Positions 1 to 7,437 of a stretch of 64,000 nt of DNA are shown here, piece by piece (positions within the stretch are counted from its first letter, which is position 1; each line of letters begins with the position of its first letter). Position numbers and translations under genes: made by a program. Below the pieces are notes generated by a model. It was not told the DNA's origin. It did not search any database and saw only the letters and a program-made list of their open reading frames with translations. The stretch comes from Bradyrhizobium arachidis (GTDB lineage Bacteria > Pseudomonadota > Alphaproteobacteria > Rhizobiales > Xanthobacteraceae). The stretch covers positions 2,728,001 through 2,792,000 of the forward strand of contig NZ_CP077970.1 in NCBI RefSeq assembly GCF_024758505.1, in the 5' to 3' direction.

Positions 1-856
1 GCTCGACGTTGGCGGCAAGGCCCGTCTCGTAATTGCTCCACTTCTCGTATTTCGGCAGCTTCACCTCCTTCATGGCGGTGTCGATGCATTTGCCGGCGTC
101 GGCCGCCTTTTTCACTTCCGCCGAGAGGTCTTCGAGATAGGCGATGTCGTCCTGGACGTCTTTCTTCGTTCCGAAGCGGCCGCCGGCCTGGGGGTGGCCG
201 GGGATCATGCGCTCCCAGTCGAGCGCGGCGAGCTTCTTCAGGGAATCGATATATTCGAGCGGCGAGACGTTGTCCGGAATGTTGCGGAACTGGATCGACT
301 CGAGCGGCGCGAAATCGACGACGAAGACCAGCTTCTCCTTCGGCAGCCGCATCACCAGCGTATTGTCGGAATGATTGCGGCCGACAAAGATCAATTCGAG
401 CGTGGTGCCGCCGAGCGAGATGGTCTTCTTGCCGTCGACGACCTCATCGGGCATGACCACGTCCGCCAGCAGTGCATTCTGTTTCTTCAGCTCCAGGAGG
501 CGCTCCTTGGCGCGCTTATGCGCGATGAAGGTGGCGCCGAGGTCCTTGAACGGCTTGCCGCCGGCAATGTGGTCGTAGTGATGGTGGCTGTAGATGACGT
601 ATTTGATCGGCTTGTCGGTCACCGCCTTGATAGCATCGACATAAGGTTTTGCCGGGCGCAAATACGAGATCGGATCGGTGGCGATCACGCCCTGCGGCGT
701 CACGATGAACATCGACTGGTGGCCGCCGTAACGGAAGATATAGACGTTCTCGGTGCCGTCGACCTTCTTGGTCGATGTCTGCGGCGGGTTCTGCGCAGCG
801 GCGGAGCCCACTCCGACAATGAACGCAAGAGCGGCCAGGCAATGGATTGTCTTCAT
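1..856 (-). CDS. MBL-fold metallo-hydrolase, secreted (3' end outside window)
   Basis: The frame reads right to left from ATG at 856 and runs off the left edge, so the C-terminus is missing. The N-terminus is a clean Sec signal peptide ending in an AAAQ-like cleavage site near residue 21. Residues 91-96 read HHHYDH, the HxHxDH zinc-binding motif of the metallo-beta-lactamase fold. A later GRNHSDNT segment and IPGHPQAGG supply the further conserved histidines. The zinc ligands are intact, so a periplasmic metal-dependent hydrolase is likely. The substrate cannot be told: lactamase, quorum-lactonase and alkylsulfatase-like members share these motifs. It stands alone, divergent from the next gene across a long gap. 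Confidence 0.85.
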   Translation of the reverse strand, partial: MKTIHCLAALAFIVGVGSAAAQNPPQTSTKKVDGTENVYIFRYGGHQSMFIVTPQGVIATDPISYLRPAKPYVDAIKAVTDKPIKYVIYSHHHYDHIAGGKPFKDLGATFIAHKRAKERLLELKKQNALLADVVMPDEVVDGKKTISLGGTTLELIFVGRNHSDNTLVMRLPKEKLVFVVDFAPLESIQFRNIPDNVSPLEYIDSLKKLAALDWERMIPGHPQAGGRFGTKKDVQDDIAYLEDLSAEVKKAADAGKCIDTAMKEVKLPKYEKWSNYETGLAANVE

Positions 857-1668
857 CTGTGATTTTTCCGGTCAATGATATGATGCGGGAAGGAAGTAGC
901 CTCACTACCACTAACGTCGCTGCCGCGTGCTTATTCCACGCCAACTCCATTGGCATCGAGGGTTGCGACGATGCGAGGCGCGCCAGAGATCCAGAGGTGG
1001 CGGTGCAAGGTACTGATTTAGCATCTGGAACTCTGTCTTCAAATCTGGTGACTGTGCCGTCGTTCCAGCTTGACAGTTTTATGGCGCGGGAGGAGCATGC
1101 CGGTGGTCGCCATTGGCGACACGCAACGTCCAACCTCATGAGCAAGGGGAGGTCTATGACACCACCTCCGCAAATCCAGCCGCGTTAAGTGCGACGGAGC
1201 TCGTTCGGACTATCGCATAGCGGCAGAAACCGCGAACGGCACGCCGGGTCAAGGTTAAGCGGGCTGCATCAGTGAGGCAAAGCCCCTTACCTTCCCGGCG
1301 CTGTATTTTGAGATTCACGCTCGCTCCCACCGGCGATCGCAAGGCTTGCCGGGTGAGGTTTCTGAACCATTGATTTCTCCTCCTCCTCGCCCTCATTCCG
1401 GGACACGCGCAGACGCGAGCGGGTCCCGGGATGATGGGTCGCGCTTGTGCGCGAGTCGAAATGAGACACCCGATATCGAACGTGTTCGCGACATTTCGCA
1501 CAACCTGCGCGCGGTTCCTGCGATGCAACAAATGCCAAGAGAATGTCGTCGCGGTGGCAAACTTCCGACACACGATGAAGGCGAATAGCGGCAATCCGAC
1601 ATGACTCGTGCGCTCAGCGGTGCCGGTTCCGGTCCCGCAGGCGCTCGTATTTTTTTCAGGGACTCATC
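857..1668. other. Intergenic stretch of about 810 bp
   Basis: This lies between the divergent metallo-hydrolase and MscS genes. I see no convincing coding region: frames on both strands are short, Arg/Pro/Ser-rich and lack good ribosome binding sites. It holds one imperfect hairpin (1393-1434) and presumably the promoters of both flanking genes. Confidence 0.5.
1393..1434. repeat. Palindromic intergenic hairpin
   Basis: TCATTCCGGGAC at 1393-1404 pairs with GTCCCGGGATGA at 1423-1434 with one mismatch. The ends resemble those of the other Bradyrhizobium-type intergenic palindromes in this window (for example 48685-48810), so this may be a short or degraded member of that family. Confidence 0.5.
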
Positions 1669-3993
1669 GTGTCGCATAAGCTTTCGCCCGCAATTCTGCT
1701 CGCCTGTCTCTTCCTTGCAATCTCTGCTCTCAGCGGTGTCCACGCAGAGCCGCCTGCACCTGCGCCGAATGGCTCGGCAACATTATCGCCCGAGCAGGCG
1801 AAACAGGCTCTGGATACGCTGCAGGACGACCAGAAGCGTGCGCAGATGATCGACACGCTTCGTGCAATCGCGAGCGCCTCAGGCCAGCCGCAGCCCGCCG
1901 AGCAGAAATCCCCGATTCCCCTGTCGGCCGACGGCCTTGGTGCGCAGCTCCTCCTCAGCGTCTCCGAGGAGATCGGCGACATCTCGCGGCAGGTTGCCGA
2001 TATCGCCCGGACGCTGACGCATTTTCCGGCGTTCTATTATTGGATCGTGCGAACGGCCAATGATCCCGCGGCCTATCATCTCCTGGTCGAGATCGCCTGG
2101 AAACTTGCGCTGGTGTTCGGTTGCGCGTTCTGCGCGGAGTGGGTGTTGGTCCGGCTCGTGAGACGGCCGGTCGTGTTCCTGGAAGCGCGCGTGCCGCAAG
2201 CGGCTCGCGTGCCGTCGCACGCGTTCCCGGTTGCCGAGCCGGCGTCGTCGGCTGCCGCCACCGAACCCGAGCTGCACCGGCGCCGCGTGAGCCTCGCGCG
2301 GGCCTGGCAGTTGATGCTGCGGCTGCCCTTCGTGATCGGGCGCCTTGCACTCGAACTGCTGCCGGTGCTGTTGTTCACGGGTATCTCGACGATGCTGCTG
2401 GGAACGGAGATCGGCGATTCCCCAACCGTACGCCTCGTCATTCTGGCCGTCGTGAACGCGTACGCCCTGTCGCGCGTGTTCATCTGCGTTGCGCGGGCGC
2501 TCGCTGGCCCGTTCGGCTTGTTGCCCGCCCGTGCGGAGACCGCAGCCTATATCGAGATATGGGCCCGGCGCATCGTCGCCGTCGGCGTATCGGGCATTGC
2601 CTTCGCCAATGTCGCGCTGCTGCTGGGGCTGCATCGGGCAGGCTACGCCGCGCTGCTGCGCATGGTGATGCTGATCGTGCATCTCTTTGTCGTCGTCATC
2701 ATCCTGCAATGCCGCCGGCACGTGGCCGATGCCATCCGTCCACCCGCCGGCCGCCAGGGAGTTGCGGCGCAGATGCGCAATCGCGTTGCCGGCCTCTGGC
2801 ACTATCTCGCGATTGCGCTCGATCTCTCGCTGTGGGCCGTGTGGGCGTTGAACATCCGCAACGGCTATTCGCTGCTGCTGCAATATTTCGTCGGCACGAT
2901 CGTCGTTGCGCTGATCACCCGAGTCGCCATCATCGTCACGCTGAGCCTGATCGACCGCGGCTTTCGCATCAATCCGGAGATCCTGCAGCGTTTTCCGGGT
3001 CTGGAGACGCGCGCCAACCGCTATCTGCCGTTGCTGCGCAAGATCGTCTCGGGTGTCATCGCCTTTATCGGTATCGTCGCGGTCCTGGAGGTATGGGGCG
3101 TCGATGCCGTCGTCTGGTTCTATGGCGGTCAGATCGGCGGCCGGCTGCTGTCGGCGGTGGTGACCATCGGCATCGCCGTCGCGATCGCGGCGGCGATCTG
3201 GGAAGCCAGCAACGCGCTGATGGATCACCAGGTGAACGTCCTGTCGCGGGACGGGCACTATGCCCGCGCGGCGCGGCTGCGGACGTTCCAGCCGATGCTG
3301 CGCACCGTGCTGTTGTGCCTTATCGCCACCGTGGTCGGCCTCACGGCGCTCAGCGAAATCGGCGTCAACGTCGCGCCGCTGCTTGCAGGTGCCGGTATCG
3401 TCGGCATCGCCATCGGCTTCGGCTCGCAAAAACTGGTGCAGGACCTCATCACCGGCCTGTTCCTCCTGCTCGAGAACACCGTCCAGGTCGGCGATACCGT
3501 CAGCGTTTCCGGCCTGAGCGGAACGGTCGAGAACGTCTCGATCCGTACCATCCGCCTGCGCGCGGGCGACGGTGCTGTGCACATCGTGCCCTTCAGCGCG
3601 GTGACGACCATCACCAATTCCAGCCGCGGCGCCGGCAACGCGTCGGTCAGCGTCAACGTCGCCTATAAGGAAGATACCGATCGCGCCGGCCAAATTTTGA
3701 AGGACATCGTCGCTGAGATGCGTCGTGAACCGGAGTTCCGCGGTGCGATCCGCGGCGATCTCGAGCTCTGGGGCATCGACAAGGTGGACGGCGCGATGGT
3801 TTCGATCGTGGGGCAGATCCGCTGCACCGACAGCGGCCGCTGGCCGGTTCAGCGCGAGTTTAATCGGCGCATGAAGCAGCGCTTCCAGGAGAGCGGGATC
3901 GAGATCGCGTCCTCTGTTCAGACGATCTTGATGCAGATCGCTCCGCCTGCGGATATCGCGCCGAATCTGGCGCCGCGGCGGGTGACCGGCTAG
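1669..3993 (+). CDS. MscS-family mechanosensitive ion channel (large, YbiO-like)
   Basis: A 774-residue inner-membrane protein. A signal peptide and a periplasmic helical segment (roughly 27-120) precede about ten hydrophobic segments. The MscS pore and beta domain lies near residues 555-690. The pore helix is visible as GAGIVGIAIGFGSQKLVQD, followed by NTVQVGDTVSVSGLSGTVE and the VPFSAVTTITN segment of the cytoplasmic vestibule. The length fits the large MscS paralogues of the YbiO/MscM type rather than the 286-residue MscS. The expected role is opening on hypo-osmotic membrane tension to release solutes. It appears monocistronic; the Bug-protein gene downstream starts about 105 bp after its stop. 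Confidence 0.9.
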   Translation: MSHKLSPAILLACLFLAISALSGVHAEPPAPAPNGSATLSPEQAKQALDTLQDDQKRAQMIDTLRAIASASGQPQPAEQKSPIPLSADGLGAQLLLSVSEEIGDISRQVADIARTLTHFPAFYYWIVRTANDPAAYHLLVEIAWKLALVFGCAFCAEWVLVRLVRRPVVFLEARVPQAARVPSHAFPVAEPASSAAATEPELHRRRVSLARAWQLMLRLPFVIGRLALELLPVLLFTGISTMLLGTEIGDSPTVRLVILAVVNAYALSRVFICVARALAGPFGLLPARAETAAYIEIWARRIVAVGVSGIAFANVALLLGLHRAGYAALLRMVMLIVHLFVVVIILQCRRHVADAIRPPAGRQGVAAQMRNRVAGLWHYLAIALDLSLWAVWALNIRNGYSLLLQYFVGTIVVALITRVAIIVTLSLIDRGFRINPEILQRFPGLETRANRYLPLLRKIVSGVIAFIGIVAVLEVWGVDAVVWFYGGQIGGRLLSAVVTIGIAVAIAAAIWEASNALMDHQVNVLSRDGHYARAARLRTFQPMLRTVLLCLIATVVGLTALSEIGVNVAPLLAGAGIVGIAIGFGSQKLVQDLITGLFLLLENTVQVGDTVSVSGLSGTVENVSIRTIRLRAGDGAVHIVPFSAVTTITNSSRGAGNASVSVNVAYKEDTDRAGQILKDIVAEMRREPEFRGAIRGDLELWGIDKVDGAMVSIVGQIRCTDSGRWPVQREFNRRMKQRFQESGIEIASSVQTILMQIAPPADIAPNLAPRRVTG

Positions 3994-4098
3994 GCGTCGA
4001 AATTTCGCCCTTGCCTCCGTTCCGCCGGCGGCGTTCACTTCCCCATAAACAACCGTCGGCGAAGCGACCAGCGGACGTGGAAAGTTCTGGGGGAAGCA

Positions 4099-5100
4099 AT
4101 GAGGGCAGGGCTGTTGGCCGGTTTGTGCGGCCGCGTGATCGCATTGTGCGTGACGATGAGCCTTGTGGCGTGGATCCCGCCGACCAGCGCCCAGTCCTTC
4201 CCATCGCGCCCCATCACTCTGGTGGTACCGTTCGCAGCCGGCGGCCCGACCGACACGTTGGCGCGAATCCTGTCCGAGCGGATGGCGGCCGATCTCCATG
4301 GCACGGTCGTCGTCGAGAACGTGGCCGGCGCCTCCGGCAGCATTGCGGGCGCCCGCGTCGCGCGTGCGACGCCTGACGGCACCACGATCACGATCGGCCA
4401 TTGGGGCACGCATGTGCTGAACGGCGCGATCTACAAGCTGCCCTACGACGTGATCGCCGATTTCGAGCCGATCGCATTGATCGCGAGCGGGCCCCAGCTC
4501 ATCGTCGGCAAGAAGGCGCTTAAGGCCGACAGCCTGAAAGACCTGGTCGCCTGGCTGAAGGACAATCCCAACAAGGCGACGGCGGGTACGGCGGGCGCCG
4601 GCTCCGGCGCGCATGTCGCGGCCGTGTTCTTCAAGACCAAGACCGGCACCGAATTCCAGCTCGTGCCCTATCGCGGGGCCGGTCCCGCCATGATCGATCT
4701 CGTCGCGGGCCAGATCGATTTGATCTTCGACCAGGCGACGAATTCGCTGCCGCAAGTCAAGAACGGCGCCATCAAGGCCTATGCAGTGACGTCGCCGACG
4801 CGGCTCGCATCCGCGCCTGAGATTCCGACCGTCGACGAAGCCGGCGTGCCCGGTCTCTATATCTCTTACTGGCACGGTATCTGGGCGCCGAAGAACACGC
4901 CGAAGGAGATCGGCGACCGGTTGAACGCGGCGGTCGTGGCCGCGCTCGCCGATCCCGGTGTCCGTCAGCGGTTCGCCGAACTCGGCCAGGAGATCTCGCC
5001 CAAGGAGCGACAGTCGCCTGCGGCGCTCGCTGCTCATCAAAAGGCCGAGACCGAAAAGTGGTGGCCGATCGTGAAGGCCGCCGACATCAAGGCAGAATAG
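4099..5100 (+). CDS. Bug-family (TctC-like) tripartite tricarboxylate transporter binding protein
   Basis: 333 residues with an N-terminal signal peptide cut after the TSAQ segment near residue 32. The mature start SFPSRPITLVVPFAAGGPTD is the signature of Bug/TctC proteins, which bind small carboxylates or amides in the periplasm. The C-terminal QEISPKERQSPAAL region also fits the family. A GGGGGA-like ribosome site lies just before the ATG. No TctA or TctB membrane genes are nearby, which is usual for orphan Bug proteins. The ligand is unknown. Confidence 0.9.
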   Translation: MRAGLLAGLCGRVIALCVTMSLVAWIPPTSAQSFPSRPITLVVPFAAGGPTDTLARILSERMAADLHGTVVVENVAGASGSIAGARVARATPDGTTITIGHWGTHVLNGAIYKLPYDVIADFEPIALIASGPQLIVGKKALKADSLKDLVAWLKDNPNKATAGTAGAGSGAHVAAVFFKTKTGTEFQLVPYRGAGPAMIDLVAGQIDLIFDQATNSLPQVKNGAIKAYAVTSPTRLASAPEIPTVDEAGVPGLYISYWHGIWAPKNTPKEIGDRLNAAVVAALADPGVRQRFAELGQEISPKERQSPAALAAHQKAETEKWWPIVKAADIKAE

Positions 5101-5258
5101 TGCTCAAGGGATCAGCTTTTCGGTTCGCTTGAGACCATCCTGCATCATCCGTCCTGAAGCGTTCGCTGCGGTGCGAAATCCAACGTCCTTGATCTCGATC
5201 GAGGGCTGGCGGACAATGTTTGTCGTCAAATCAAATAAGAAACCTCTCGGGGGAATTC

Positions 5259-6911
5259 GTGAATAGACCTGATCTGGTCGATGCCCACTCAACGCCGTCC
5301 AAACCGCAGCATGGCCTGTCACTGCTGCGCGATCCCTTGCTCAACAGGGGCACCGCCTTCACCGAACAGGAGCGCGCCGCGCTCGGATTGCGGGGCCTGT
5401 TGCCGCCCTGCGTGCTCACCATGCAGACCCAGGCGGATCGTGTGCTGACTAACCTGCGCACGCTGCCGACCGATCTGGAGAAATACGTGGCGCTGAATGC
5501 GCTGCACGATCGCAACGAGGCGCTGTTCTTCCGCGTCGTCTGCGACAACATCGACGAGATTCAGCCGCTGATTTACACCCCGACCGTCGGGCTCGCTTGC
5601 CAGAAATACGGTCTGATCTTCCAGCGTCCGCGCGGCATGTTCATCTCCTCGCGCGATCGCGGCCAGATCGCCGAGATCCTGCAGAACTGGCCCTACGAGG
5701 CAAAACTGATCGTCGTCACCGATGGCGAGCGTATCCTCGGTCTCGGCGATCTCGGCGCCAACGGCATGGGCATCCCGGTCGGCAAGCTCTCGCTCTATTC
5801 GGCCTGCGCCGGCGTGCATCCCGAACTGTGCCTGCCGATCGTGCTCGACGTCGGCACCAACAATGAGGAGCTGCTGGCCGATCCCTATTATCTCGGCCTG
5901 CGCGAGCGGCGGCTCACGGGCGAGGCCTATGATTCCTTCGTCGACGAGTTCATGACGGCGGCGCGCAAGACGTTTCCGGGTGTGCTGATCCAGTTCGAGG
6001 ACTTTGCCAATCACTCGGCGTTCAAGCTCCTGCACAAATACCGGGATGAGGCCTGCGTCTTCAACGACGACATCCAGGGCACCGCCGCTGTGGCGCTCGC
6101 CGGCCTGTTCTCGGCGCTACGCGTCAGCGGCGGCAAGTTGAGGGACCAGAAGATCCTGTTCCTCGGCGCGGGCGAGGCCGCCACCGGCATCGCCGACCTC
6201 GTGGTGTCGGCGATGATGGCGGAGGGAGCATCGGAGGCCGAGGCGCTGCGGCGCAACTGGCTGGTGGATTCCCGCGGCCTCGTGGTCAAGGATCGCGCCG
6301 GCCTGTCGGGTCACAAGCTGCGTTATGCCCATGACGACCAGGCGCCGGTTGCCGACTTCCTGACGGCGATCAAGACCTTGAAGCCGACGGCGATCATCGG
6401 CGTTGCAGCCGTGGGCGGCGCCTTCACGCCCGAGGTGCTGAAAGCGATGGCAGCCCTCAACGCCCAGCCGATCGTGTTTGCGCTGTCCAATCCGACGTCG
6501 AAGGCGGAATGCTCGGCGGAGGACGCCTATCGCTACACCGAGGGCCGCGCGCTGTTTGCCTGCGGCAGCCCGTACGATCCGGTGACGCTCAACGGCAAGA
6601 CCTTTGTGCCGCGCCAAGGCAACAATTCCTACATCTTCCCGGGCGTCGGCCTCGGCGTCATCGCCAGCGGCTCGCGGCTCGTGACCGACGAGATGTTCAT
6701 GGCGGCGGCGCACTCGCTGGCCGATTGCGTCGGCAAGAATGACCTCAGCCAGGGCAGCCTCTACCCGGCGCTGCCGCGCATCCGCGAGGTCTCGGCCCGG
6801 ATCGCCGCGGCTGTCGCGCAGGTCGCCTATCAGCGCGGCCTCGCCGAGGGGCCGGCACCCAATGACGTCATGAGCCAGGTCCAGTCGCAGATGTACGAAC
6901 CGCACTACTGA
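5259..6911 (+). CDS. NAD-dependent malic enzyme
   Basis: Oxidative decarboxylation of malate to pyruvate, linking C4-dicarboxylate use to acetyl-CoA supply in rhizobia. The protein has 550 residues, the length of the eukaryote-like malic enzyme class. Visible motifs are IYTPTVGLACQKYG with the catalytic tyrosine, GLGDLGANGMGIPVGKL, FEDFANHSAFKLL followed by FNDDIQGTAAV (metal site), the dinucleotide fold LFLGAGEAATGI, and ALSNPTSKAECSAEDAY near the C-terminus. I chose GTG 5259 because CGGGGG sits 8 bases upstream; an in-frame TTG at 5220 would add 13 residues with no ribosome site. Confidence 0.93.
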   Translation: MNRPDLVDAHSTPSKPQHGLSLLRDPLLNRGTAFTEQERAALGLRGLLPPCVLTMQTQADRVLTNLRTLPTDLEKYVALNALHDRNEALFFRVVCDNIDEIQPLIYTPTVGLACQKYGLIFQRPRGMFISSRDRGQIAEILQNWPYEAKLIVVTDGERILGLGDLGANGMGIPVGKLSLYSACAGVHPELCLPIVLDVGTNNEELLADPYYLGLRERRLTGEAYDSFVDEFMTAARKTFPGVLIQFEDFANHSAFKLLHKYRDEACVFNDDIQGTAAVALAGLFSALRVSGGKLRDQKILFLGAGEAATGIADLVVSAMMAEGASEAEALRRNWLVDSRGLVVKDRAGLSGHKLRYAHDDQAPVADFLTAIKTLKPTAIIGVAAVGGAFTPEVLKAMAALNAQPIVFALSNPTSKAECSAEDAYRYTEGRALFACGSPYDPVTLNGKTFVPRQGNNSYIFPGVGLGVIASGSRLVTDEMFMAAAHSLADCVGKNDLSQGSLYPALPRIREVSARIAAAVAQVAYQRGLAEGPAPNDVMSQVQSQMYEPHY

Positions 6912-6946
6912 CGGGGGTTATCCGCCGTCGGCGGCGGATAGGTCAG
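6908..6946 (+). terminator. Hairpin after the malic enzyme gene
   Basis: TATCCGCCG (6919-6927) pairs perfectly with CGGCGGATA (6932-6940), extended by CTGAC/GTCAG at the outer ends. It lies at the stop codon. No T-run follows, so terminator function is plausible but not shown. Confidence 0.45.
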
Positions 6947-6997
6947 CAAAGCGGCCCTGCCATCCCAGGTAGAATGGCGTTGCCAGGCAGGGCCTAT

Positions 6998-7016
6998 ATG
7001 CTACGATGCGTAGCAT
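6998..7016. promoter_or_regulatory. BlaI-type operator overlapping the blaI promoter
   Basis: A perfect 7-5-7 dyad, ATGCTAC GATGC GTAGCAT. It overlaps a predicted promoter: -35 TTGCCA (6980-6985), 16-bp spacer, -10 TACGAT (7002-7007). The TAC...GTA core matches the general shape of BlaI/MecI operators. A near-identical dyad sits at 10010-10028 before the DUF1800 gene. The position on the -10 box predicts repression by steric block, probably autoregulation of the BlaI gene that starts at 7045. Confidence 0.75.
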
Positions 7017-7044
7017 TACAAGAAGCAGCCGTAAGGTTCTCATC

Positions 7045-7437
7045 ATGAACGATCGTTTGCCCGAACTGGGCGACCTCGAGCACGAGGTCATGCAATTGGT
7101 TTGGGCTCATGGTCCGGTCACGGCGGAAACAGTGCGAGAGCGGCTGTCGCGTCGGCTTAAGGAATCGACGGTGCGCACCGTGCTGCGGCGGCTGGAGGAA
7201 AAAGGCTACACCCACCACACCGTGGACGGGCGCACTTACGTGTATCATGCGGCCGAGCCGCGCGCGCGTGTCGCGGCCAAGGCCGTGCAGCGCATCGTCG
7301 ACTGGTTCTGCAACGGCTCGGTCGAGGAGGTTCTGGTCGGCATGGTCGACAACGCCATGCTCGACCAGGAGCAACTGCGCAGCCTGGCCGACCAGGTGGC
7401 GAAGGCGAAGAAGGCGAGGGGAGTGAAGAAAGAATGA
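7045..7437 (+). CDS. BlaI/MecI-family transcriptional repressor
   Basis: 130 residues with the winged-helix DNA-binding domain at the N-terminus: LGDLEHEVMQLVWAHGPVTA, ESTVRTVLRRLEEKGYT, then the wing THHTVDGRTYVYHA. The C-terminal dimerisation and cleavage region is short. Family members repress promoters until a partner M56 membrane metalloprotease triggers their loss. I placed the start at ATG 7045 because an upstream in-frame ATG (7006) lies inside the operator and -10 box. The gene overlaps the next by 4 bp (ATGA), so translation is coupled to its predicted partner protease. Confidence 0.9.
   Translation: MNDRLPELGDLEHEVMQLVWAHGPVTAETVRERLSRRLKESTVRTVLRRLEEKGYTHHTVDGRTYVYHAAEPRARVAAKAVQRIVDWFCNGSVEEVLVGMVDNAMLDQEQLRSLADQVAKAKKARGVKKE

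Noticed and set aside
1879..5040. A 1053-codon open frame on the minus strand across the MscS and Bug genes
   Set aside because: Antisense shadow typical of GC-rich DNA: Arg/Asp/Gln/His-rich and without recognisable domains, while the plus strand encodes two clear families.
5103..5132. CTCAAG/CTTGAG hairpin after the Bug gene as terminator
   Set aside because: Only a 6-bp stem with an 18-base loop and no T-run; too weak to list.
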